Assembly (NCBI GenBank): GCA_002393955.1
Contig: DGSK01000006.1
Coordinates: forward strand, 1 to 24,834
DNA length: 24,834 nucleotides
Direction: 5' to 3'
Origin: Lachnospiraceae bacterium UBA4364
GTDB taxonomy: Bacteria; Bacillota; Clostridia; Lachnospirales; Lachnospiraceae
Part shown: positions 1 to 8,368 of the stretch, piece after piece
Layout of the letters: every line of letters begins with the position of its first letter
How positions within the stretch are numbered: the stretch's first letter is position 1
Program-made: the position numbers and the translations under genes
Notes under the pieces: model-generated
Told to the model about the DNA's origin: nothing
Databases searched by the model: none
What the model saw: only the letters and a program-made list of their open reading frames with translations

Positions 1-16
1 TTCAGTTAGTGGGAAG

Positions 17-35
17 TTTTAGTAAGTTACTAAAA
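17..35. promoter_or_regulatory. Perfect 19-bp palindrome upstream of dapL, candidate operator
   Basis: The sequence is TTTTAGTAA-G-TTACTAAAA, two perfect 9-bp arms around one base, ending 48 bp before the dapL start codon. Its shape suits a dimeric repressor. The left arm is part of a 15-bp block (9-23) that recurs inverted at 24818-24832. The half-site TTAGTA resembles, in form only, FapR or MarR-family operators; which regulator binds is unknown. Confidence 0.5.
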
Positions 36-55
36 TACAGTACAAAATACAGCAC
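32..55. repeat. Two tandem 12-bp repeats in the dapL leader
   Basis: AAAATACAGTAC is followed directly by AAAATACAGCAC, one mismatch in 12. The first copy overlaps the right arm of the 17-35 palindrome. It may be a regulator-binding array or a chance A-rich duplication. Confidence 0.45.
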
Positions 56-83
56 AAAGGCATGCTAAGAAAAGGAGAGAAAA

Positions 84-1298
84 ATGTTCAAGGCTAATTC
101 AGACTACTTAAAACTGCGCGGAAGTTATCTGTTTTCAACCGTAGCAAACAAGCAAAAGGCTTTTCAGGCAGCAAATCCTGATAAGAAGATAATAAGACTG
201 TCCATAGGTGATGTTACCCAGCCGTTGGCACCGGTTATCATAGATGCCCTTCACAAGGCTGTTGATGAGATGGCTGTTGCTGAGACTTTTCATGGATATG
301 CTCCGGATCTGGGATATGAGTTTCTGAGAAAAGCTGCTGCCGAGAATGACTACAGGGCAAGAGGCTGTGATATAGCTGATGATGAGATTTTTATTTCTGA
401 CGGTGCAAAGGGCGACTGTGGAAATATACAGGAAATCTTCGCAAAGGATTGTAAGGTTGCAGTCTGTGATCCTGTTTATCCCGTGTATGTTGACACAAAT
501 GTCATGGCAGGAAGGGCCGGCGTTTTTGATGAGGCAAGCGAGACATGGTCCGATGTGATATACATGCCTTGTACGGCTGAAAACAATTTCATGCCCGAGA
601 TACCTGCAGAGACCCCTGATATCATCTATCTCTGCTTCCCCAACAATCCTACCGGAGGAGTTATTACCAAGGATGCTCTTCAGGGATGGGTTGATTATGC
701 GAACAAGGTGGGAGCTGTGATAATATATGATGCTGCTTATGAAGCATATATCAGTGAGGAGAATATCCCGCACAGCATATATGAGTGTGAAGGTGCAAGG
801 ACCTGCGCGATAGAGATACATTCATTCTCAAAGAATGCTGGCTTCACGGGAGTTCGTCTCGGTTATACTGTGATACCTAAGGATCTTAAGTGCGGTGATG
901 TACAGCTTCATTCCCTCTGGGCGAGGCGTCATGGAACAAAATACAATGGTGCTCCTTACATCATCCAGAAAGCGGGAGAGGCCGTTTATTCTGCTGAGGG
1001 AAAGAAGCAGCTTGCAGAACAGGTGGCATATTATATGAGAAATGCGGCTTATATTTCAAACGGACTTAAAGAAGCAGGATATGAAGTATATGGTGGTGTG
1101 AATGCTCCTTATATCTGGCTTAAGACACCTGGCAATATGACCAGCTGGGAGTTCTTTGACAAAATGCTTGAGGAAGCAAATGTAGTGGGAACCCCCGGAT
1201 CCGGATTCGGCCCCAGCGGCGAGCATTATTTCAGACTGACGGCATTTGGCAGCTATGAGAATACAGTAGAGGCAATAGACAGGATAAAGAAGATGTAA
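84..1298 (+). CDS. dapL: LL-diaminopimelate aminotransferase
   Basis: 404-residue fold-type I PLP aminotransferase. It converts tetrahydrodipicolinate plus glutamate directly to LL-diaminopimelate, bypassing the succinylase and acetylase routes to lysine and peptidoglycan precursors in the cytoplasm. Visible features: N-terminal YLKLRGSYLF, IRLSIGDVTQPL near 37-48, the FPNNPTGG turn near 185-192, the PLP-contacting DAAYEAY at 216-222, and the Schiff-base lysine K250 in HSFSKNAGFTGVRLGY. Length and architecture match DapL of the DapL2 type seen in clostridia. The start is set by AAGGAGAG just upstream of ATG 84. A palindrome and a tandem repeat lie between the window edge and the gene. The DJ-1 gene follows 40 bp later. 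No other lysine-pathway gene is in the window. Confidence 0.95.
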   Translation: MFKANSDYLKLRGSYLFSTVANKQKAFQAANPDKKIIRLSIGDVTQPLAPVIIDALHKAVDEMAVAETFHGYAPDLGYEFLRKAAAENDYRARGCDIADDEIFISDGAKGDCGNIQEIFAKDCKVAVCDPVYPVYVDTNVMAGRAGVFDEASETWSDVIYMPCTAENNFMPEIPAETPDIIYLCFPNNPTGGVITKDALQGWVDYANKVGAVIIYDAAYEAYISEENIPHSIYECEGARTCAIEIHSFSKNAGFTGVRLGYTVIPKDLKCGDVQLHSLWARRHGTKYNGAPYIIQKAGEAVYSAEGKKQLAEQVAYYMRNAAYISNGLKEAGYEVYGGVNAPYIWLKTPGNMTSWEFFDKMLEEANVVGTPGSGFGPSGEHYFRLTAFGSYENTVEAIDRIKKM

Positions 1299-1338
1299 TT
1301 GATTTCGTTATGATCTATTATTGTGAAAGGAGCGGCAT

Positions 1339-1893
1339 ATGAGCAGAGTTGCGGTTTTCTTTGCTGACGGGTTTGAAGAGATTGAAGCACTGACTCCTGT
1401 TGATATACTTCGCAGGGGTGGTATCGATACGGTAACGGTTTCTATAGGTGAAGATCTTACGATACACGGTTCGCATAATATCGACATAAAGGCTGACATA
1501 AGGATTTCAGAGCTTGATTTTGACAGCGTGGACATGATAGTTCTTCCCGGGGGGAAGATTGGCCATCAGAACCTTGAAGCCTGTAAAGCGCTCACTGATA
1601 AGATAGCTGAGTTTAATGAGGCAGGGAAGTTTGTTGCAGCTATATGTGCCGCACCTACCATACTGGGCAGGATGGGAATACTTAAAGGACATGATGCAAC
1701 CTGCTATGGAGGAATGGAGGCGGCACTTGAAGGGGCGAATAAGCTGACGGACAGTGTTGTAGTATCGGGAAATATCATTACTTCCAGAGGAATGGGCACA
1801 AGCGTTGAGTTTGGTTTGAAGCTGCTGGAAGTACTTACGGACAAGGCTAATGCAGACAGGATAGCCGCTTCCGTAATGGTGCCGGGATTTTGA
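1339..1893 (+). CDS. DJ-1/PfpI (YajL/ThiJ-like) family protein
   Basis: 184 residues, usual length for the DJ-1 subfamily. The acidic residue region FFADGFEEIEA (7-17) and the nucleophile elbow AAICAAPTILG with Cys103 are present, preceded by VLPGGKIG (68-75) and followed by the TSRGMGTSVEF stretch typical of this group. Members are reported as protein or metabolite deglycases, chaperones or glyoxalases, and the true substrate cannot be told from sequence. AAAGGAG precedes ATG 1339. The stop codon overlaps the TTG start of the next ABC transporter gene (TTGA), so the two are probably translationally coupled, and a role with the exporter in stress tolerance is possible but only inferred. Confidence 0.9.
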   Translation: MSRVAVFFADGFEEIEALTPVDILRRGGIDTVTVSIGEDLTIHGSHNIDIKADIRISELDFDSVDMIVLPGGKIGHQNLEACKALTDKIAEFNEAGKFVAAICAAPTILGRMGILKGHDATCYGGMEAALEGANKLTDSVVVSGNIITSRGMGTSVEFGLKLLEVLTDKANADRIAASVMVPGF

Positions 1894-3599
1894 AATATTT
1901 ATTAAAATATCTTAAAAACTATAAGCTCGAATGTGTGCTGGGGCCGTTGTTCAAACTGCTGGAAGCATCATTTGAGCTTTTTATTCCATTACTGGTACGC
2001 CGTATAATTGATATTGGTGTAGCAGGCAGGGATGCGGATTATATCATAAAGAATGGTGCGCTGATGGTGGCACTTGGTCTCATTGGCCTTGTGTGTTCGC
2101 TGGCTGCACAGTACTTTTCCGCAAAGGCTGCAGTTTTTGCATCCGCAGCTATCAAAAGTGATGTATTCAGAAACATAATGTCCCTCTCATATTCTGAGAT
2201 TGATAATATCGGAACATCCACAATGATCACAAGGATGACAGGGGATATAAACACCCTGCAGAACGGTATAAATATGAGTCTGCGTCTGCTGCTCAGATCG
2301 CCCTTTGTTGTATTTGGGGCTGTGATCATGTCTTTCTTTATCGACCTGAATGCAGCCGGTATATTTGTACTGACTGTAATCTTTCTGGCTGTTGTGGTCT
2401 ATGGTGTGATGTTCATAACGGCACCGCTGCATAAAAATGTTCAGGGGAAGCTTGACACTGTCACATTATCTTTGAGGAGTTCGCTAAATGGCGTGCGTGT
2501 CATCCGTGCCTTCGGTCTGGAAAAAAGCATGCAGAAAGAGTTTACGGATGCCAACGGTGACCTGGTGCAGCTTCAGTTAAGAACAGGCAAGATTTCTGCA
2601 CTTTTGAATCCGGTGACATTTGTAATGATAAACGGGGCGGCAATATGGCTCATATGGAGCGGGGCGATGAGCGTGGATGCAGGAACGCTTACTCAGGGCT
2701 CCGTTGTTGCTCTTATAAATTACATGTCACAGATACTGGTTGAGCTTATAAAACTTGCAAATATGATAGTGCTGATCACAAAGTCCATAGCATGTGCAGA
2801 CAGGATAGCGGCATTGCTTAATACTAAGCCGTCAATGACAGAAGGTACAGTGGATAAAGAATGGACAGGTGCAGCCTGCAGGGTTGATTTTGAAAATTGC
2901 GCATTAAAGTATGGCAATTCAGGTGAAAATGCACTGGATGGAATATCATTTTCAGTGATGCCCGGAGAGATCATTGGTGTGATAGGCGGTACAGGATCGG
3001 GAAAGACTACGCTTATTAATCTGATACCGCGATTTTATGATGTATGTGAAGGCAGAGTTAAGGTTGATGGTACAGATGTAAGGGAATACAGGTACAGTGC
3101 CCTTAGAAAAAGGATTGCCGTGGTACCGCAGAGATCAGTGCTGCTTTCGGGAAGCATCAGGAAGAATATGCTTATGGGAGCTGAGAATGTTTCTGATGAT
3201 GAGATTTACAGCGCTTTGAAAACTGCCGAAGCTTATGAAATCGTAATGGGGAAAGAGGGAGCACTTGATTATATGGTGTCACATGACGGAACTGACTTTT
3301 CGGGCGGACAGAGGCAGCGGCTATGTATAGCCAGGGCACTGTTGAAGAAACCGGGGATACTTATACTTGATGACAGTACTTCGGCACTTGATTATGCAAC
3401 CGATGCAGCCCTTAGGAAAAATCTCAGGTCTCTGGCGCAGTCCCCGACGGTTTTTATTGTATCGCAGCGTACGGCATCCATAATGCATGCGGATAAGATA
3501 ATCGTTCTGGATGAAGGCAGGGCTGTGGGTCAGGGAACACATGCGCAGCTGCTGGAATGCTGTTCTGTTTACAGGGAGATTTATGAGTCACAGAATTAA
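1890..3599 (+). CDS. ABC exporter half-transporter, degenerate ATP-site subunit
   Basis: 569 residues: an N-terminal six-helix type I exporter membrane domain (about 1-310), then a nucleotide-binding domain. Walker A is GGTGSGKTT (366-374) and the signature is the good FSGGQ (470-474). Walker B is LILDDS, with Asp495 where the catalytic Glu should be, and the switch His is Gln526 (IVSQR). This is the TM287-type degenerate pattern; it pairs with the next gene, which carries LDE and His. The start is TTG inside the overlap TTGA with the DJ-1 stop; the N-terminus KYLLKYLKNYKLE fits the family and no later ATG preserves the first helix. Substrate unknown; multidrug or lipid-like export is typical of the family. 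Confidence 0.93.
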   Translation: MKYLLKYLKNYKLECVLGPLFKLLEASFELFIPLLVRRIIDIGVAGRDADYIIKNGALMVALGLIGLVCSLAAQYFSAKAAVFASAAIKSDVFRNIMSLSYSEIDNIGTSTMITRMTGDINTLQNGINMSLRLLLRSPFVVFGAVIMSFFIDLNAAGIFVLTVIFLAVVVYGVMFITAPLHKNVQGKLDTVTLSLRSSLNGVRVIRAFGLEKSMQKEFTDANGDLVQLQLRTGKISALLNPVTFVMINGAAIWLIWSGAMSVDAGTLTQGSVVALINYMSQILVELIKLANMIVLITKSIACADRIAALLNTKPSMTEGTVDKEWTGAACRVDFENCALKYGNSGENALDGISFSVMPGEIIGVIGGTGSGKTTLINLIPRFYDVCEGRVKVDGTDVREYRYSALRKRIAVVPQRSVLLSGSIRKNMLMGAENVSDDEIYSALKTAEAYEIVMGKEGALDYMVSHDGTDFSGGQRQRLCIARALLKKPGILILDDSTSALDYATDAALRKNLRSLAQSPTVFIVSQRTASIMHADKIIVLDEGRAVGQGTHAQLLECCSVYREIYESQN

Positions 3600-3635
3600 A
3601 GTATGAAGGATTTAATGTAACGTTTAAATCAGAGC

Positions 3636-5408
3636 ATGAATGATTCAAAAAAGAATGAGAAAAAAAATACGGCAGCGGAAAATCTGCGTATCATAAGGCG
3701 TATCCTGCATTACCTGCGCAAATATATTTTTTTCCTTATTGCGGCTTTTGTTTTTGCAGGAATATCTTCTATGCTGGCACTTTACATTCCCGTGCTTACA
3801 GGTGATGCTGTGGACCTGATAGTGAAAAAGGGTAATGTTGATTTTGAAGGATTAAAGATTATCCTGACAGAGATGGCGACCATAATCGCAGTGTGCGCCA
3901 CATCACAGTGGATAACTAATGCCTGCAATAACCATGTGGCCTACAGCACAGTGAGGGATATAAGAAATGATTCCATAAAAAAAGTCAATGCGCTTTCTAT
4001 TGCATACCATGATGCACACAGAACGGGAGAAACAGTTAACAGGGTGATCTCAGACGCAGACCAGTTTTCTGACGGATTATTGCTCGGTTTTACGCAGTTC
4101 TTTACAGGACTCATTACCATAATCGGAACACTTGTGATGATGCTTACCATAGACTTAAGGATCACCGTCTTGGTAGTGGTGATGACGCCGCTTTCCATTC
4201 TCGTGGCATCTTTTATCGCGTCATCGTCTTTCAGATTCTTTAAAGAGCAGTCGGAGAAGCGCGGCGAGCAGACCGCGATCATTACGGAAATGATAGAGCA
4301 GGAAAAACTTATGATAGCTTTCTCGGCAGAGGGTGAAGCATCTGGAGCTTTTGATGCAAACAATGAGAAGCTGGCAAAGGCTTCCCTGAAAGCAACCTTT
4401 GTATCTTCCCTTACCAATCCGTCTACAAGATTTATAAATAATATGATCTATGCCTGTGTGGCAATATTTGGTGCAATGCTTGTTGTAGGCGGAGAAATGA
4501 GTGTGGGTGCACTTACTGCCTTTCTTGGGTATGCGAACCAGTATACAAAGCCTTTTAATGAGATTTCAGGAGTGGTTACCGAACTTCAGAATGCCCTTGC
4601 CTGTGCCGGGCGTCTGTTTGAGCTGATTGATGAGAAAACAGATGAGGGGGAACCTGCATTGCTTACTGAGTTTGACACAAAAGGCGAAGTAGAGCTAAAG
4701 GATGTATCTTTTTCCTATGATAAAAATAAGGAGCTTTTGAAAAACGTAAATATCCATGTGAATCCCGGAGAAAGGTATGCAATAGTGGGACCTACAGGGT
4801 GTGGCAAGACTACTCTCATCAACCTGCTTATGCGTTTTTATGATGTTGATTCCGGAAAGATACTGGTGGACGGTACTGATATAATGAGTGTGGAAAAACG
4901 TGCCCTGCGCAGGGAGTATGGCATGGTTCTTCAGGATACATGGCTCAAGCCGGGGACTATAAGGGAGAATATAGTTATGGGAAAGCCTGATGCAGGCGAG
5001 GATGAAATGATACGGGCCTGCAGGAATTCCCATGCACATTCGTTTATAAGGCAGCTTGAGCATGGGTATGATACTGTGATAGGCGAGGATGGCGGAGCAC
5101 TGTCGCAGGGACAGAAGCAGCTTATCTGTATATCCAGAGTGATGCTTGCGCTTCCGCCAATGCTCATACTTGACGAGGCAACCAGTTCAATAGATACCAG
5201 GACAGAGCTTAAGATTCAGGATGCTTTTGCGGAAATGATGCGGGGTAGGACCAGCTTTATCGTGGCCCACAGACTGTCTACCATAAGAAAAGCTGACTGC
5301 ATACTTGTCATGAGAGATGGTAATATAATAGAGCAGGGGAAGCACGAAGAGCTTCTTTCCGCGGGCGGTTTTTATCAGACGCTTTACAGGAGTCAGTTCG
5401 AACATTAA
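3636..5408 (+). CDS. ABC exporter half-transporter, catalytic partner subunit
   Basis: 590 residues with a type I exporter membrane domain (about 20-325) and a nucleotide-binding domain. Walker A is GPTGCGKTT (385-393), Walker B LILDEA with the catalytic Glu514, and the switch histidine is His545 (VAHRLST). The signature is LSQGQ (489-493) rather than LSGGQ. In a head-to-tail dimer this weakened signature would face the degenerate Walker B of the upstream subunit, while its own Walker B faces that subunit's intact FSGGQ, giving one working and one regulatory ATP site. The gene begins 36 bp after its partner. Its ribosome site is weak (CAGAGC before ATG 3636). An ATG-TAA start-stop preceded by AAGGA sits at 3615-3620. 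Confidence 0.94.
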   Translation: MNDSKKNEKKNTAAENLRIIRRILHYLRKYIFFLIAAFVFAGISSMLALYIPVLTGDAVDLIVKKGNVDFEGLKIILTEMATIIAVCATSQWITNACNNHVAYSTVRDIRNDSIKKVNALSIAYHDAHRTGETVNRVISDADQFSDGLLLGFTQFFTGLITIIGTLVMMLTIDLRITVLVVVMTPLSILVASFIASSSFRFFKEQSEKRGEQTAIITEMIEQEKLMIAFSAEGEASGAFDANNEKLAKASLKATFVSSLTNPSTRFINNMIYACVAIFGAMLVVGGEMSVGALTAFLGYANQYTKPFNEISGVVTELQNALACAGRLFELIDEKTDEGEPALLTEFDTKGEVELKDVSFSYDKNKELLKNVNIHVNPGERYAIVGPTGCGKTTLINLLMRFYDVDSGKILVDGTDIMSVEKRALRREYGMVLQDTWLKPGTIRENIVMGKPDAGEDEMIRACRNSHAHSFIRQLEHGYDTVIGEDGGALSQGQKQLICISRVMLALPPMLILDEATSSIDTRTELKIQDAFAEMMRGRTSFIVAHRLSTIRKADCILVMRDGNIIEQGKHEELLSAGGFYQTLYRSQFEH

Positions 5409-5426
5409 AGGCAGCCGTATTTATTC

Positions 5427-5435
5427 TGCTATAGT
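5427..5435 (+). promoter_or_regulatory. Candidate extended -10 promoter TGCTATAGT
   Basis: TG-C-TATAGT fits an extended -10 element in the 84-bp gap after the ABC operon. No good -35 hexamer lies 16-18 bp upstream, which extended -10 promoters can tolerate. It could start a transcript near 5442 for the anchored SurA-N-like gene and glgB. Confidence 0.35.
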
Positions 5436-5492
5436 AAACGGATTTGGTTATTGTGCTTCGGGTATCATGAGCGTCCGGGATTAGAGAATACT

Positions 5493-6428
5493 ATGATAGA
5501 TGTGATCGAAAAAGGAAAAAGCAGGGAACAGAATGCTCCGTCAAATGATACGGAGTACACTTTCCGGTATATCAAGGATGGTAAGTCACCGAGAACCGGA
5601 CGCAATATAGGGGACGGTCTGTATGGTGATATAAAGCCGGAAGTGGCAAAGAGCAGTATGACCGGCGCTGCCAGGCCGGGGAGACTGATAAAGCTCTACC
5701 GGCCCATCATATTCAGTGTTGCAATCGTTATGATAGCAACATTACTTTACAGAAGGGCGATAAAGCTTGATACATCAGCACATACTGACAATGTTATAAT
5801 AAGCATAGAACAGAAGGGGGACTCAGTAAATACAGCCGAAGATGCGGAAACAGCAGTGCCTGTTAATGCAGATATCACATTAAAAGAGCTGGGATATTAT
5901 ATCTGCAAAGCAGAAACAGAGGGTAATATAACAGCCTTGAATTATGATCCTGAAAATCCTAAGGCTTATTGGAATCTGTATATGAATCAGGGCGGCAGCA
6001 ATTCAGGTTATGTTTCTGACCTGGCAAGGGATGCAGTGCTTGACTACTGCATAAGGGATACTCTGTATGGAATGGAAGCCGAGAAAGCCGGTTTTTCACC
6101 TGAAACGGATGAACTTGCAGATGTGAGGTATGACGCAGAAAGAATGTATTCTGAATTGTCTGAAAAAGCAAGAAAGAATACCGGCCTTGACGAAGAACTG
6201 ATGAAAGAAATGGCCGAAAGGGAATATACCGCTCATGCCTATATGAGATACCTTGCAGAGAAAGATGTGGAAAACGGGGATGCATCAAGCGTGCTTGAAG
6301 CAGTAACCATAAACTATGATATAGGCGGAAGCTTTTATACAGACCTGCTGGGAACTTATTCCATAACGGTTAATGATGAATTATGGAATAATGTGAGAGT
6401 GGGATTTGTAACTATAAATAATGATTAA
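5493..6428 (+). CDS. Membrane-anchored SurA/PrsA N-terminal-like protein without a visible PPIase domain
   Basis: 311 residues from ATG 5493. A basic, polar cytoplasmic segment (1-66) precedes one transmembrane helix (about 70-86, PIIFSVAIVMIATLLY), then an outside domain. The helical region LKELGYYICKAE with YDPENPKAYWNLYMN and long charged helices (about 130-270) resembles the chaperone part of PrsA/SurA/trigger-factor-like secretion helpers of clostridia. No rotamase (parvulin) domain is present; after the helices only about 40 residues remain. An upstream in-frame TTG at 5451 would add 14 residues but has no ribosome site; the ATG has only weak AGAG. It is followed by glgB 21 bp later. 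Function as an extracytoplasmic folding helper is inferred from fold resemblance alone. Confidence 0.6.
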   Translation: MIDVIEKGKSREQNAPSNDTEYTFRYIKDGKSPRTGRNIGDGLYGDIKPEVAKSSMTGAARPGRLIKLYRPIIFSVAIVMIATLLYRRAIKLDTSAHTDNVIISIEQKGDSVNTAEDAETAVPVNADITLKELGYYICKAETEGNITALNYDPENPKAYWNLYMNQGGSNSGYVSDLARDAVLDYCIRDTLYGMEAEKAGFSPETDELADVRYDAERMYSELSEKARKNTGLDEELMKEMAEREYTAHAYMRYLAEKDVENGDASSVLEAVTINYDIGGSFYTDLLGTYSITVNDELWNNVRVGFVTINND

Positions 6429-6449
6429 ACAGTACCGGAAAGGGGAAAT

Positions 6450-8324
6450 ATGAAAAAAGAAGAGCTTAAAGGATTTTACGAGGGAACATGTACGGATGCG
6501 TATGAGTATCTGGGAGCACATGCAGGAAAGTCGGGTACGGTATTCAGAACATATGCACCGGCTGCATCCGGGGTGAATATTTTCGGAGAATTCAACTCCT
6601 GGCAGGAAGAGCCCATGACAAGGGATGACAGGGGAGTGTGGAGCTTTGAATCAAAAAAAGCAAAGCCCGGAATGATGTATAAGTATGTTATCTATGGGGC
6701 AAACGGATATCGTATGGAGCATGCGGATCCTTATGCTTTTGCAGCTGAGCTTCGGCCCGGCAGTGCATCGAAGATAGCCGCTCCCAAAGGCTTTGTTTTT
6801 GATGATGCGGAGTGGATGAAAAATAGAAGTGTATGCATAGACAGGCCCATGGCTGTTTATGAGATGCACATGGGGGCATTTAAGAAAAATCCCAAAGATA
6901 AGGAAAACGGATGGTTTAACTATCGGGAACTGGCTAAGCCGGCTACGGAGCATGTGAAAAAAAGCGGTTTTACACATATAGAACTTATGCCGTTATGTGA
7001 GTATCCTTTTGACGGCTCCTGGGGATATCAGGTTACCGGCTTCTTTGCGCCTACATGCAGGTATGGCAGTCCCGATGACCTTAAGTATTTTATAAACGAA
7101 TGCCACAAGGCAGGGATCGGTGTGATAATGGATTATGTACCCGTGCATTTTGCAGTGGATGATTTTGCCCTGAAGAGATATGATTCCACAGCCTTATATG
7201 AAAATGAGCAGATGGGCAGCCAGTGGGGAACATGCATATTCAATCACGCAAGAGGCGAAGTATCCAGCTTCCTTATGTCTGCGGCAAATTACTGGATAAA
7301 GGAATTCCATTTTGACGGATTGCGTACAGACGCGGTAAGCTGCCTTATCTACAACGGCGGTGAGGAAAGCCGGGGGGAGAATGGATCAGGACGTCACTTT
7401 ATCAGGACGCTAAACAGGACACTTAAGGAAATGTATCCTGATGTGATACTTTTTGCGGAGGATTCTTCGTCCTGGCAGGGTGGTGTGACTAAGTCTGCAG
7501 ATGAGGGAGGCCTTGGCTTTGATTATAAATGGGATATGGGCTGGATGTATGACAGCCTGTATTTTATGGGACTTGATCCTGAGGCGAGGGCGAGGGAATA
7601 CCATAAGATGACCTTCTCAATGTGGTATTTTTACAATGAACGCTTTATCCTGTCTCTTTCGCATGACGAAGTAGTAGGGGGACGCGGCACCATACTGAAT
7701 AAGATTCCCGGAACGGAAGAGGAGAAGTTTGCCCAGTTAAGGGCTTATTATGTTTATATGACGATGCATCCGGGTAAGAAGCTGCAGTTTATGGGTAATG
7801 AGATTGGTGAAGAGACCGAATGGAATGAAAGCAGGGAAGTTGAATTCGAGCTGTTGAAGAATGCCCGGAATAAGGGGCTTTATACACTGCTCTGTGATCT
7901 GAATAATCTATATAAGGAGAATCCTGCCTTTTATGAGGGGGAATATGAGCCGGGACAGTTTGAATGGCTGCACTGTGAGCAGGATGGCAGGGTTCTGTTC
8001 GTGATGAAGAGGAATGTCAAAGAAGGTGGATATGCGGCGGTACTTAATTTCTCGGATAAAGCCGTGGAGGATTTTGAATTCACGGCAGTAAAGCTTCCGG
8101 AAGAGAAGGATGAAGAAAAAGCCGATGCATATGAAGAAAAGACTAAAAAGACAAAGAAGGCACAGAAAATAAAAGATGAACAGTGGGAGCTTGTGGCGGA
8201 TACCGGCTGGAAAACCTATGGCGGATCAAAAGCAAAGAAATCGCAGAAGCTTAAATCAAAAGACGGCATCATAAAAACGGATATCGGTGCATTTGAGGCA
8301 AGGATATACAAAGTGACCAACTGA
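6450..8324 (+). CDS. glgB: 1,4-alpha-glucan (glycogen) branching enzyme
   Basis: 624 residues. It cuts alpha-1,4 chains and rejoins them by alpha-1,6 bonds during glycogen synthesis. A CBM48-like N-terminal domain (about 15-110, FGEFNSWQ) is followed by a GH13 barrel with region I MDYVPVHF (227-234), region II FDGLRTDAV with nucleophile Asp294, region III LFAEDSS with acid/base Glu337, and region IV SLSHDEVVGGRG with His405-Asp406. The C-terminal beta domain contains a lysine/glutamate-rich insertion (about 550-577) absent from the usual enzyme, and a second basic patch near 593-602. AAAGGGGA precedes ATG 6450. The debranching gene glgX is in the same window but 6.5 kb away. Synthase and pyrophosphorylase genes are not here. 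Confidence 0.93.
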   Translation: MKKEELKGFYEGTCTDAYEYLGAHAGKSGTVFRTYAPAASGVNIFGEFNSWQEEPMTRDDRGVWSFESKKAKPGMMYKYVIYGANGYRMEHADPYAFAAELRPGSASKIAAPKGFVFDDAEWMKNRSVCIDRPMAVYEMHMGAFKKNPKDKENGWFNYRELAKPATEHVKKSGFTHIELMPLCEYPFDGSWGYQVTGFFAPTCRYGSPDDLKYFINECHKAGIGVIMDYVPVHFAVDDFALKRYDSTALYENEQMGSQWGTCIFNHARGEVSSFLMSAANYWIKEFHFDGLRTDAVSCLIYNGGEESRGENGSGRHFIRTLNRTLKEMYPDVILFAEDSSSWQGGVTKSADEGGLGFDYKWDMGWMYDSLYFMGLDPEARAREYHKMTFSMWYFYNERFILSLSHDEVVGGRGTILNKIPGTEEEKFAQLRAYYVYMTMHPGKKLQFMGNEIGEETEWNESREVEFELLKNARNKGLYTLLCDLNNLYKENPAFYEGEYEPGQFEWLHCEQDGRVLFVMKRNVKEGGYAAVLNFSDKAVEDFEFTAVKLPEEKDEEKADAYEEKTKKTKKAQKIKDEQWELVADTGWKTYGGSKAKKSQKLKSKDGIIKTDIGAFEARIYKVTN

Positions 8325-8329
8325 AACTT

Positions 8330-8357
8330 TTTACATCTGTTAAGTTCTAATTATGAT
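8330..8357 (+). promoter_or_regulatory. SigA-type promoter giving a very short leader for the PilZ gene
   Basis: TTTACA (8330-8335), a 16-bp spacer, then TATGAT (8352-8357). Normal spacing would put transcription start at about 8363-8366, only 3-6 bases before ATG 8369. It begins 6 bases after the glgB stop, so it separates the PilZ gene from glgB. Confidence 0.55.
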
Positions 8358-8368
8358 AGAATAGCACT

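Noticed and set aside
3615..3620. Start-stop ATG-TAA upstream of the second ABC gene as a regulatory minimal ORF
   Set aside because: It has an AAGGA in front, but a six-base start-stop is common by chance and no further support is seen.
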